Source: an uncultured Flavihumibacter sp. (GTDB lineage: Bacteria > Bacteroidota > Bacteroidia > Chitinophagales > Chitinophagaceae). From it: 5,965 bases of DNA. Below are positions 1 through 5,965 of the stretch, piece by piece. The notes beneath the pieces are model-generated. The model had not been told where the DNA came from. It did not search any database and saw only the letters and a list, made by a program, of their open reading frames with translations. The stretch is taken from positions 1-5,965 of the forward strand of contig CAMLPA010000220.1 in assembly GCA_946481605.1 (NCBI GenBank), in the 5' to 3' direction. The position numbers and the translations under genes were made by a program. How positions within the stretch are numbered: position 1 is the first letter of the stretch; each line of letters starts with the position of its first letter.

Positions 1-54
1 TATTGGGGTATTAGTGTTATTTTCACCCTACTAAGCCAAACCTTAAACTGTCGA

Positions 55-108
55 ATGAAACCCCTGTTAATCCTGCTTCTGCTTGCGTTTATCTTCCCCG
101 CTCATGCG
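55..108 (+). other. Sec signal peptide (type I) of the A2M-like protein
   Basis: Residues 1-18 read Met-Lys-Pro, then a leucine/isoleucine-rich core (LLILLLLAFIF), then PAHA before Gln19. The AHA motif fits signal peptidase I cleavage. There is no cysteine at +1 or nearby, so this is not a lipoprotein signal, unlike E. coli YfhM, which is lipid-anchored. The clean signal peptide also supports ATG 55 as the true start. Inferred location: soluble in the periplasm, since no type IX sorting domain is evident at the C-terminus. Confidence 0.88.
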
Positions 109-3100
109 CAGCACCTCTCTTCCGGAACGAGACACAGTGCAATGAAGTACGTTTACCCGCTCGCTGAAAAGGATGCCCGGGTGCTTTATAAAAAAGGCAT
201 ACATCATTTGAAAGAATCGATGCTCTCCGAACCTGCAGATTCTTTCCTTTTCGAACAGCAATATGCGTTTCATTTGATGAAACCCGGGGCTTACATTATA
301 GCCTACGCTGAAGGGGAAAACCTTGTGACGGAAATGGTACAGCACAGCTTTCTCCACCCCATGTTTGTTCAGCAGGGTAAAAAGTCAATCCTTTTTCTTT
401 CTGACGCTGAAGGCAATAGCCTGAAAAGCGCAACTGTAAAAAAAGACAACCAGGAAATACGATATGATCCTGAACAAAAGGGCTATACCCTGGGCAGGGT
501 GGGGAAAAAACAGTTTTTGGAACTGAAGCATGAGCAACAGACTTATTTTTATCAAGCGGGTATTTCAAGTAGGACGAAGACCTGGCGCCCTGCCGTGCTG
601 CGTAAGATCAGGGGATTGTTTGAACGGAGGCATTACTACCACAATTACTTTAGTAATCATTCAAAACATGAACGTAAACACAGGGGGTATATGTTGTTCA
701 GCAAGCCTGAATACCGTCCCGGAGATACGCTCAGGTTTAAAGCATTTGTTACTTCCAGAAAAGGAAAACCGATAAATGGTCCGTTGCTGGTAAGAATGAC
801 TGACCGTTATTTCGATACGGATTCCATCCTGGGAATGATACAACCCTATCGCAAAGGCGCTTATACTTTTGAGATGGCTATCCCGCCCGCTGACAAGCTT
901 CCTTTCGACCTGGACGAGCAATACCTGATCACCCTGGAACACCCGAAGAGCAGAAAATATGATTTGCAAAACTATGAAGGCAATCTAGATGAAGATGATT
1001 ACGCACTGAAAAGAAAAATAGTATTCCGGGAAAAATTCCGGCTGGAAGAATACACGTTGAACACGTTTTCGTTTAAAGCCCGCAGTTCGGCACAGTCGCA
1101 TTATTACAAAGAACCGGTTTCCGTTTTTCTGAAAGCCACTGATGATAATGATCTTCCTGTTCAGGACGGAAAAGTGGAGATAACCGTTGTTCCGGAAGCA
1201 GCCTATGCGTGGCGAGCGGAAGGTGTTTTTGTAAAAGATGAATTCTGGAAACACACACTTCCGCTTGAAACCATTGGCGAAACCAAACTAACTTTACCCG
1301 ACTCCATTTTTCCTGCCGCTTCTTTCCCATACAGGGTGCGGTGCGATTTTACCAGTTCCGATAACGAATTGCACACCCAAACACTTTACCTGGAACACAA
1401 ATACTTCCGTGACGCTGTGAAATTCAGCATGGAAGCAGACTCCTTATATATAACACCAGATACTTCTTTTAATATTCCTGCGCCTGTAACCCTTTCCAGG
1501 TTCAGGCAAAACAAATTACAGTCGGCCATAAACGTGCAACTACCTTACAGGCTAAGACCTGATGATCTTGCCGATGAATATGTGGTGACACATGCCTCAA
1601 AAGAATACCGGTTCAAGGTTACCGCTCTTGTGCCGCAAACGGCTTTTTCAAGAACAGCCGACTCCGTTTTTGCACTGGTGTCATTGCCCGGAAAACACCC
1701 TTTCTGGTACAGTGTTTTCCGCGGAAAAAAACTGTTGCAGCACGGGTATGGGGATACGCTCTGGCTGGCAAGAAAGGAAAGGACGGACCAGCTTTACAAG
1801 ATACAGGTACAGTATATTATGCAAGGCAGGGTACAGAGCCGCATATTCAGTATTCCTTTGTACAGGAAGAGCTTAGTTGTGAAAGCAGACCATCCTGCGG
1901 TTGCTTCTCCGGGTGAAAAAATAGAGTTTACCATAAGCGTAACCGATGTTTCAGGTGCGCCTGTTCCGGATGCTGATGTAACGGCTTCTTCCGTCACTAG
2001 CAAATTTGAGGACCTTCCCGCATTGTCTGTGCCTTATTTCGGCAGGTTATTCCGCCTTCCGAAGCAACCCGCGGCCCCGCATATAATCGAAGCAAAAACT
2101 TATGAACGGATCGATACCATCAATTGGGAGCGTTGGAGCCTGGAGATGAAACTCGATACCATCGGCTATTATAACTTCCTGCATTCAAAAAAAATCTGGG
2201 AAACTGCAGAACCCTCTCCTGATGCCACCACGCAGATCGCTCCCTTTGTAGTGGAGAATGGAAAATTTGTGCCCATTGAACTGATTTACATCGATGAGGT
2301 GCCTGTGTATTTCAGTAAGGCCGCTCATTTGAACGGGTATGCTTTCCCGGTAAGTGCCGGGATGCATCACCTCAGGATCCGCACGATGGACAGGCTTATT
2401 TCCCTGGAAAAAATTTGGGTAAAGGGAGGGCACAAAACATTTATAGGCATAAACACCGCGCTCCGTGATCCAAGGCTCACTATCACCAGGCAAAAGCCTG
2501 TATTGAGCAATATGGAAAAGTATAACCTCACCCGTTACATGATCCTGCTGGACCAGAATGTGAGCGGGACATTGGCTTATGTACGCACACACAATAATAT
2601 TCACCTGCTGAACATGGGAACCAACTTCCATCAGTATGCGCATTCATTCCTCGTTGGCCCATTGCCGGGAAAATTCGCACACCTTGTGGTGAAAGGGGCT
2701 GTAGATCAGCAGTTTGAACCCGAAGGCGGATACCGCTTTCAGATAAGCCAGGGACTGATCAAACAAAAAAGAGATAGCGACCAGCCTTTGTTTTCCACGA
2801 AGCTCTATTCTTCCGCACCACGCTCGGCCTTCTCCGACTTTGTGCTGAACGAAGCCATGCTGGATTCTTTATGGAATATCTACCTTGATGCTAAATCTTC
2901 CACGACTACTTTTCAAAAACCACAGGATATAGAAAGGAAACACCTGGGTAGGCTTACGGTTCATTTGAACTGCAGGATTCCGGTGCTGGTAAAAAACATT
3001 CTCTTATTTAAAGAAGAGGACCCCTCTTTCATCAAGATATTTCCCGCAGCGCAAACCGACTTTGGACTGCAGGATACCGGGCGGTATAAAATATACTACC

Positions 3101-5841
3101 TGTTTATGAATGGCAGCTATGTTTTTAAAGGGGGAATTCAGGTGAGAAACGGCGGAAGAAGTTACTATGAGCTTGCGCCCGATCGCATCCTTTCGCCTGA
3201 CAAAGAAAGTACAGCCATATCGGCCATGCTGAGAGAAAAAATAAGCCATCCCGCCAGGTGGAACAACGAAGCATACTACGACCTTAGTGATGTACGCGAT
3301 AAAGCAAACCTAACAGTAGTGGATGTTTCTACGTTTACCACCACGATTCACGGCCGGGTGCTGGATAGAAAAACGTTACAACCCATTGTGGGAGCGTTGG
3401 TATCGGTGAAAGGTACGTCTCATGGCGCTCCTACGTCCACAGACGGTTCCTTTTCGCTGAACGTCCCTGAAAACGGGGTGGTAATCGCTTCTTCCGTTGG
3501 GTACGAAGCCGTTGAAAAAAGAGTGGGACAGGGAGAATACATTTTCACTTTACGGCCCGCTTCCTTGGAACTGAGTGAAGTTGTGGTGGTTGGGTATGGT
3601 GCCCAACGAAAAGCTGCACTAACCGGCGCCGTTGCTGTGGTAACGAACCAACTCATGGGTAGTTTGCCAGGGGTTGCTGTGGGAGGATCGGAAAGCATAA
3701 AAATAAGGGGTCTGAGTACACTCAATGCGAAACCGTTGATCATCGTCGATGGCGTGCCGTACAATGGTGATTTGTCGGGTCTCGACAGTGCTTACCTCAA
3801 AAATATGAGGGTATTGAAGGCTGATGTTGCTGTTGGTATATATGGTGCAATGGCAGCCAATGGCGTAATAATTCTGAGCAGGGGCGTAGAAGATAAAGAT
3901 GCTGGTAGTTATGAAAATGCGCAGGATGTATCGGCCTCGCTCAGAAAAAACTTCCGGGACGATGCCTTCTGGCTGCCAAAATTAAAAACTGATAAAGAAG
4001 GGAAAGCCGTTTTTTCAACGGTGCTGCCTGATGATATAACGAGTTGGAAGAACAGATTTATAGTGGCCGGAAGCCTTAAGAGAACGGGTTCTGCCGAAAC
4101 CACGATTCGTTCTTTTAAGGCATTAAGCGCGCAACTTTCGGTACCGGCATTTCTGGTGGAGGGAGATTCGGTGCAGGTGCTGGGTAAAACGATGAACTAT
4201 GGCCATGATACGCTTTTAGTGCGGAATACCTTTTTCCGCAATGGCGTCGATGTATGGGCGATGGAACGCACAATATCTTCCAGCAAAATCGACTCCATGC
4301 AGTTTCGCGTCAGCGAAAAAGATTCGGTGCGGTTGAAATATCTGCTTCAGCGAAAAGATGGCTATTTTGATGGAGAAGAAAGGAATATTCCCGTCTTCCC
4401 GCAAGGTGTTCTCGAAACGAAAGGCATATTTGCCGCACTGAGCAATGATACCAGCCTTACGGTAGACCTGAAAGGGCCATTCCTGCTGCATGCGGAGACA
4501 TCCGCGCTTCCGGCGATGCTGGAAGAGATCAATCATCTGAAAGCATACAAATACCTCTGCAACGAGCAGATCGCATCCAAACTGAAAGCATTGCTGCTGG
4601 AAAAAGAGGTGAGGACATTGCTGAAACAGGGTTTTAAGGAAAATAACCTGGTAAAGAATTATATCGAAAAACTGAATCGGTCTAAAGGAAAGAGCGGGCT
4701 TTGGGGATGGTGGTCCGGAAACGATGATGAACTTTGGATCTCTTTACATGTAAGCGAAGCCCTGTTGATGGCGGAAAAGCATGGCTTCAGAACCGATCTG
4801 AACAAAGAGCTGCTCAAAAACTACCTGATCGGCAAACTTGAAAAGCAGGAGGCGGAAGATATTACCCGAGCTTTGCGTGTATTGCGAAAGCTGGAAGCCA
4901 AAGTGGATTTTGAAAGATATATTGAAGGCGACTCATCGTATGTTCGCCGCAACCGTTTTAACGGTATATGGAAGCTCAGGCGGATGGAGGCCTGGCAGGA
5001 AGCAGGAAAAAGCATTAATGCCGACTCCCTGCTCGCAACACGTTCGGAGACGGTTTTCGGGAACTATTACTGGGGAAAGGATTCCGTAAGTTTATGGTGG
5101 AACAGCGTTCAGGCAACACTTTCAGCATACAGGCTGTTAAGGGGGGCAGGGCAGCCCGATGCGGTACTTGAAAAAATCAGGTATTTCTTCCTTGAAAAGC
5201 GCCGCTCCGGGAACTGGGAAAATACGTACGAGTCCATTGAAATACTTTCCACCATACTTCCTGATATGTTGAAGGCTAAAGATCAGTATGAAAAGACTTC
5301 CATTCAACTTGCCGGAGGGATTCAGCAAGAAATCTCTGCATTTCCTTTTACAGATACCATTAGCGCAAATGGTGTGGTAACCGTCACAAAAAAGGGGCCA
5401 GCTCCGGTATATTTCACCGCCTACAACAAAACCTGGAACCCTGCACCCGAAAAAGTTTCAGGATTGTTTACCGTGAATACTTCATTTTCAGGTATGGGGG
5501 AAGGCGCTGTGCTTTCCGCCGGAAAAAAAGTACAACTAAATGTTTCCGTTACAGCAAAGAAGGATGCGGAATATGTGCTGTTGGAAGTTCCGGTGCCTGC
5601 TGGTTGCTCATTCGGTTACAAGGCACAGGCCTATGGACGCAACTGGGAGGTTCACAGAGAATATTTCAAGGAGAAAGTAAGCATCTTTTGCCGCCAGTTG
5701 CCAAAAGGGGTACATAGTTTCAGTATCGAACTTGTGCCCCGGTTTAATGGGCGCTACAAACTGAATCCTGCAAAAGCGGAAATGATGTATTTCCCGGTAT
5801 TCTATGGAAGAGAAGGGATGAAAGAGGTAGGTATCCGATAG
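55..5841 (+). CDS. Secreted alpha-2-macroglobulin family protein with inserted CarboxypepD_reg-like and TonB-receptor plug-like module
   Basis: Seen: one uninterrupted 1928-residue frame. It starts with a type I signal peptide (cleavage expected AHA|Q, 18|19). An MG2-like motif YRPGDTLRFKAF lies at 220-231, and MG-like beta domains follow to about 600. A bait-region-domain-like start (ASPGEKIEFTISV..) lies near 615. A SusC-like module occupies 1097-1277. The A2M domain begins LRKNF at 1296 and contains FWLPKL, TDKEGKAVF and LPDDITSWK. The thioester motif CNEQ is at 1502-1505 in an alpha-rich domain, and a C-terminal MG10-like domain ends MMYFPVFYGRE. Known: bacterial A2Ms are thioester-containing, complement-like proteins that trap proteases covalently after bait cleavage; they are usually about 1600 residues, so this one is long. 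Inferred: a periplasmic protease trap or envelope-defence protein. ATG 55 is the first possible start in frame, although the frame has no stop back to base 1. The gene appears monocistronic within the window and converges on an Lrp-type gene. Family assignment is secure; the function of the inserted module is unknown. Confidence 0.93.
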   Translation: MKPLLILLLLAFIFPAHAQHLSSGTRHSAMKYVYPLAEKDARVLYKKGIHHLKESMLSEPADSFLFEQQYAFHLMKPGAYIIAYAEGENLVTEMVQHSFLHPMFVQQGKKSILFLSDAEGNSLKSATVKKDNQEIRYDPEQKGYTLGRVGKKQFLELKHEQQTYFYQAGISSRTKTWRPAVLRKIRGLFERRHYYHNYFSNHSKHERKHRGYMLFSKPEYRPGDTLRFKAFVTSRKGKPINGPLLVRMTDRYFDTDSILGMIQPYRKGAYTFEMAIPPADKLPFDLDEQYLITLEHPKSRKYDLQNYEGNLDEDDYALKRKIVFREKFRLEEYTLNTFSFKARSSAQSHYYKEPVSVFLKATDDNDLPVQDGKVEITVVPEAAYAWRAEGVFVKDEFWKHTLPLETIGETKLTLPDSIFPAASFPYRVRCDFTSSDNELHTQTLYLEHKYFRDAVKFSMEADSLYITPDTSFNIPAPVTLSRFRQNKLQSAINVQLPYRLRPDDLADEYVVTHASKEYRFKVTALVPQTAFSRTADSVFALVSLPGKHPFWYSVFRGKKLLQHGYGDTLWLARKERTDQLYKIQVQYIMQGRVQSRIFSIPLYRKSLVVKADHPAVASPGEKIEFTISVTDVSGAPVPDADVTASSVTSKFEDLPALSVPYFGRLFRLPKQPAAPHIIEAKTYERIDTINWERWSLEMKLDTIGYYNFLHSKKIWETAEPSPDATTQIAPFVVENGKFVPIELIYIDEVPVYFSKAAHLNGYAFPVSAGMHHLRIRTMDRLISLEKIWVKGGHKTFIGINTALRDPRLTITRQKPVLSNMEKYNLTRYMILLDQNVSGTLAYVRTHNNIHLLNMGTNFHQYAHSFLVGPLPGKFAHLVVKGAVDQQFEPEGGYRFQISQGLIKQKRDSDQPLFSTKLYSSAPRSAFSDFVLNEAMLDSLWNIYLDAKSSTTTFQKPQDIERKHLGRLTVHLNCRIPVLVKNILLFKEEDPSFIKIFPAAQTDFGLQDTGRYKIYYLFMNGSYVFKGGIQVRNGGRSYYELAPDRILSPDKESTAISAMLREKISHPARWNNEAYYDLSDVRDKANLTVVDVSTFTTTIHGRVLDRKTLQPIVGALVSVKGTSHGAPTSTDGSFSLNVPENGVVIASSVGYEAVEKRVGQGEYIFTLRPASLELSEVVVVGYGAQRKAALTGAVAVVTNQLMGSLPGVAVGGSESIKIRGLSTLNAKPLIIVDGVPYNGDLSGLDSAYLKNMRVLKADVAVGIYGAMAANGVIILSRGVEDKDAGSYENAQDVSASLRKNFRDDAFWLPKLKTDKEGKAVFSTVLPDDITSWKNRFIVAGSLKRTGSAETTIRSFKALSAQLSVPAFLVEGDSVQVLGKTMNYGHDTLLVRNTFFRNGVDVWAMERTISSSKIDSMQFRVSEKDSVRLKYLLQRKDGYFDGEERNIPVFPQGVLETKGIFAALSNDTSLTVDLKGPFLLHAETSALPAMLEEINHLKAYKYLCNEQIASKLKALLLEKEVRTLLKQGFKENNLVKNYIEKLNRSKGKSGLWGWWSGNDDELWISLHVSEALLMAEKHGFRTDLNKELLKNYLIGKLEKQEAEDITRALRVLRKLEAKVDFERYIEGDSSYVRRNRFNGIWKLRRMEAWQEAGKSINADSLLATRSETVFGNYYWGKDSVSLWWNSVQATLSAYRLLRGAGQPDAVLEKIRYFFLEKRRSGNWENTYESIEILSTILPDMLKAKDQYEKTSIQLAGGIQQEISAFPFTDTISANGVVTVTKKGPAPVYFTAYNKTWNPAPEKVSGLFTVNTSFSGMGEGAVLSAGKKVQLNVSVTAKKDAEYVLLEVPVPAGCSFGYKAQAYGRNWEVHREYFKEKVSIFCRQLPKGVHSFSIELVPRFNGRYKLNPAKAEMMYFPVFYGREGMKEVGIR
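682..984 (+). other. MG2-like macroglobulin domain (residues ~210-310)
   Basis: The segment reads FSKPEYRPGDTLRFKAFVTS, the hallmark 'kp.YrPGdtv.fk' start of the MG2 domain of alpha-2-macroglobulins (K217, Y220, R221, P222, G223, D224). It is followed by a 'GKPINGPLLVRMTD' strand pair. The domain edges are approximate because they were judged by eye. Confidence 0.85.
1051..1854 (+). other. Further macroglobulin-like beta domains (MG3-MG5 equivalent, residues ~333-600)
   Basis: From Y333 the chain reads YTLNTFSFKARSS, then a linker, then 'EPVSVFLKATDDNDLPVQDGKVEI'. This alternates beta strands with a D-x-x-x-x-P-V-x-x-G-x-V turn, as in the MG3 domain of A2M proteins. The following 150 residues are beta-rich and lack motifs I can name. 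They fill the place of MG4 and MG5 by order alone. Confidence 0.6.
1867..2214 (+). other. Bait-region-domain-like segment (A2M_N_2 type, residues ~605-720)
   Basis: Residues around 615-640 read ASPGEKIEFTISVTDVSGAP, then VPDADVTASSV. This is the 'pGd.v.v.v.vtD..G.Pv.a.v..sv.d' pattern that opens the bacterial bait-region domain. The usual 'VVD(E/A)' ending is replaced by SSVTSKFEDLP, and the following residues (YFGRLFRLPKQP..) diverge. Assignment rests on pattern and order. Confidence 0.6.
2248..2454 (+). other. PEGA-like small beta domain within the A2M chain (residues ~732-800)
   Basis: The segment contains IYIDEVPVYFSK (744-755), then AFPVSAGMHHLRIRT (763-777), then IWVKGGHKTFIGI (787-799). 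The order 'idg.pv - l.aG.h.lriR - v.VkgG.kt.i.i' resembles PEGA-type surface-associated beta domains. This is resemblance only. It could equally be a family-specific macroglobulin strand set. Confidence 0.4.
2455..3342 (+). other. Unassigned region of the A2M-like protein (residues ~801-1096)
   Basis: About 295 residues lie between the PEGA-like segment and the CarboxypepD_reg domain. I recognise no named domain here. Visible points are a beta-rich first half (RYMILLDQNVSGTLAYVRTH, GPLPGKFAHLVVKG), a low-conservation serine/threonine-rich linker near residues 945-960, and a second strand-rich part ending in VRNGGRSYYEL (1030-1040), a segment that looks like the end of a beta domain. By order it would hold the MG6 equivalent and the rest of the bait-region domain. 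Confidence 0.4.
3343..3558 (+). other. CarboxypepD_reg-like domain, SusC/RagA N-terminal type (residues 1097-1168)
   Basis: The pattern is complete: IHGRVLDRKTLQPIVGALVS, VKGT, then STDGSFSLNVPENGVV, then SSVGYEAVEKRVG, then YIFTLRP. It matches the seven-stranded domain that precedes the plug in SusC/RagA-family TonB-dependent transporters ('i.G.V.D..t..Pl.Ga.V.vkGt..G..Td.dG.f.l.vp....l..s.vGYe'). All key glycines and the TD-G-F turn are kept. In this protein it sits inside an A2M chain rather than before a barrel. Confidence 0.9.
3568..3885 (+). other. Shortened TonB-dependent receptor plug-like segment without barrel (residues 1172-1277)
   Basis: Starts ELSEVVVVGYGAQRKAALTG (1172-1191), nearly the SusC consensus. 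It continues SLPGVAVGGSESIKIRGLST (1203-1222), PLIIVDGVPYNG (1227-1238), and MRVLKADVAVGIYGAMAANG (1251-1270) followed by VIILSRG. These correspond to the plug motifs 'GV.v...IrIRG..tl', 'PLyviDGvp' and 'vLKda.a..iYGsrAaNGVIii'. From GYG to ANG there are about 88 residues, against roughly 110 expected from SusC plugs. The missing part falls between the GAV and the SLPGV strands. The usual following 22-strand barrel is absent; the chain returns directly to A2M sequence. Confidence 0.88.
3931..4209 (+). other. A2M domain (Pfam A2M type, residues ~1293-1385)
   Basis: R1297-K-N-F begins the signature, followed by FWLPKLKTDKEGKAVFSTVL and PDDITSWKNRF, then the RSFKAL stretch and LSVPAFLVEGDSVQV. 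These match, in order, the family pattern 'vRk.F.et..W.p...tD..G.a.fs..lPD.it.Wk...va......G........kpl.v.l..P.flv.GD.v.v'. This is the best-conserved block of alpha-2-macroglobulins and fixes the family assignment. Confidence 0.95.
4492..5289 (+). other. Thioester-containing domain (TED, residues ~1480-1745)
   Basis: An alpha-helix-rich block holds the thioester motif YLCNEQIASKLKALLLEKE (from 1500) and the aromatic GLWGWWSGNDDELWISLHV (1548-1566), which matches the 'G.fgWw.g...d.w.t.yv..al' segment of A2M thioester domains. SLWWNSVQATLSAYRLL (from 1679) and GNWENTYESIEIL (1719-1731) correspond to the 'g.W..T..t..al' repeats of the helical toroid. No inactivating substitution is seen at the Cys or Gln. 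Confidence 0.9.
4558..4569 (+). other. Thioester motif Cys1502-Asn-Glu-Gln1505
   Basis: In C3 and alpha-2-macroglobulin the Cys and Gln of C-x-E-Q condense into an internal beta-cysteinyl-gamma-glutamyl thioester that covalently captures targets. Here C1502 and Q1505 are both present with N and E between them. The residue before the Cys is Leu where many members have Gly. The context (Y-x-Y-L-C-N-E-Q-x-A-S-K-L) is a close variant of the bacterial 'YpygC.EQ.aS.l' pattern. Confidence 0.92.
5401..5838 (+). other. C-terminal macroglobulin (MG10/receptor-binding-like) domain (residues ~1783-1928)
   Basis: Beta-rich tail with PVYFTAYNKTWNP (1784-1796), YVLLEVPVPAGCSFGY, a short HREYFKEKVSIFCRQLPKGV stretch and HSFSIELVPRFNGRYKLNPA, then MMYFPVFYGRE. 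The last pieces follow the bacterial A2M ending 'l.kG.h.f.y..r....G.f...Pa.ae.mY.p...G'. The intact ending shows that the protein is not truncated. No Por-type (T9SS) C-terminal sorting domain is recognisable. Confidence 0.8.
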
Positions 5842-5843
5842 TG

Positions 5844-5965
5844 TTACTCCAGCCAATATGCCGTATCCCGCTTAATTTCTTCCATTACAAACGAACTCTG
5901 CACATTGGCAATATTCTCGATCGTAGATAACTTCTCGATCACGAAATCGTGGTAACTCCTCATAT
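5844..5965 (-). CDS. Lrp/AsnC family transcriptional regulator, C-terminal fragment
   Basis: Read on the - strand, the last 39 codons before a TAA (complement of 5844-5846) give MRSYHDFVIEKLSTIENIAN followed by VQSSFVMEEIKRDTAYWLE. The pattern 'Y..F...kLs.ienI.nvqSsFVm.eiK..t' is the final helix and strand of the RAM (effector-binding) domain of Lrp/AsnC regulators, which sense amino acids and bind DNA through an N-terminal helix-turn-helix. Only this tail is present; the helix-turn-helix and the start lie beyond the right edge. The Met at complement 5961-5963 is internal, not the start. The gene converges on the A2M gene with 2 bp between stop codons. The particular effector cannot be told. 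Confidence 0.85.
   Translation of the reverse strand, partial: MRSYHDFVIEKLSTIENIANVQSSFVMEEIKRDTAYWLE

Noticed and set aside
11..34. Inverted repeat TTAGT...ACTAA as a hairpin.
   Set aside because: Only five pairs with a 14-base AT-rich loop; expected by chance and no terminator or riboswitch features.
1..54. Possible promoter or ribosome-binding site in the leader (TATTGG near base 1, TATTTTCA at 18-25), or an N-terminal extension of the gene.
   Set aside because: The boxes fit the Bacteroidota -33/-7 consensus poorly in sequence and spacing, and no AGGAGG-like site precedes ATG 55. The frame is open to base 1, but it has no ATG, GTG or TTG codon and the signal peptide begins exactly at 55.
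2185..2643. A 152-codon open frame on the - strand inside the A2M gene.
   Set aside because: Its translation resembles no known family, it has no signal or start context, and the + strand there is clearly coding. The other antisense frames inside the gene were rejected for the same reason.
3631..3833. GTTGCTGT occurs three times in the same frame (3631, 3673, 3826), each encoding Val-Ala-Val.
   Set aside because: Spacing is irregular and the copies fall in separate hydrophobic plug strands; codon reuse explains it better than a repeat element.
3343..3885. A separate, broken TonB-dependent receptor gene or assembly chimera.
   Set aside because: The frame is continuous through both junctions with no stop or frameshift, and A2M sequence resumes in frame with its full downstream domains. 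A fused pseudogene would not be expected to keep intact motifs.

Overview
The window holds one very large, intact gene on the + strand (55-5841, 1928 codons) and, on the - strand, the last 39 codons of a second gene that runs off the right edge (5844-5965). The stop codons of the two genes are 2 bp apart. The long protein carries a SusC/RagA-type signature (carboxypeptidase-regulatory-like domain, then EVVVVGYG, then a TonB-receptor plug ending in YGAMAANGVII). The start has no evident Shine-Dalgarno, and the downstream Lrp/AsnC tail is of the Bacteroidota kind. Together these point to a Bacteroidota genome, plausibly Chitinophagaceae or a close relative. The phylum is a confident inference; the family is a guess.

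Layout: 1-54 is a short leader with no convincing promoter or ribosome-binding site. The gene at 55-5841 encodes a secreted alpha-2-macroglobulin (A2M) family protein. In order it has a signal peptide (residues 1-18), an N-terminal region, an MG2-like macroglobulin domain (about 210-310), further MG-like beta domains (about 333-600), a bait-region-domain-like start (about 605-720), a small PEGA-like segment (about 732-800), and a 290-residue stretch I cannot assign. These are followed by a CarboxypepD_reg-like domain (1097-1168), a shortened TonB-receptor plug-like segment (about 1172-1277), the classical A2M domain (from 1293), a thioester domain with Cys-Asn-Glu-Gln at 1502-1505, and a C-terminal MG10-like domain ending near 1920.

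The most interesting point is architectural. The SusC-like module (about 180 residues, no beta-barrel) lies immediately N-terminal to the conserved 'LRKNF..' start of the A2M domain. In classical alpha-2-macroglobulins that position is occupied by the protease bait region. The thioester is retained, so the protein may still work as a covalent protease trap or surveillance protein in the periplasm, with a nutrient-receptor-derived module as its sensor or bait. That function is inference. The convergent Lrp/AsnC fragment has no obvious functional link, and no pbpC partner is visible in the window.
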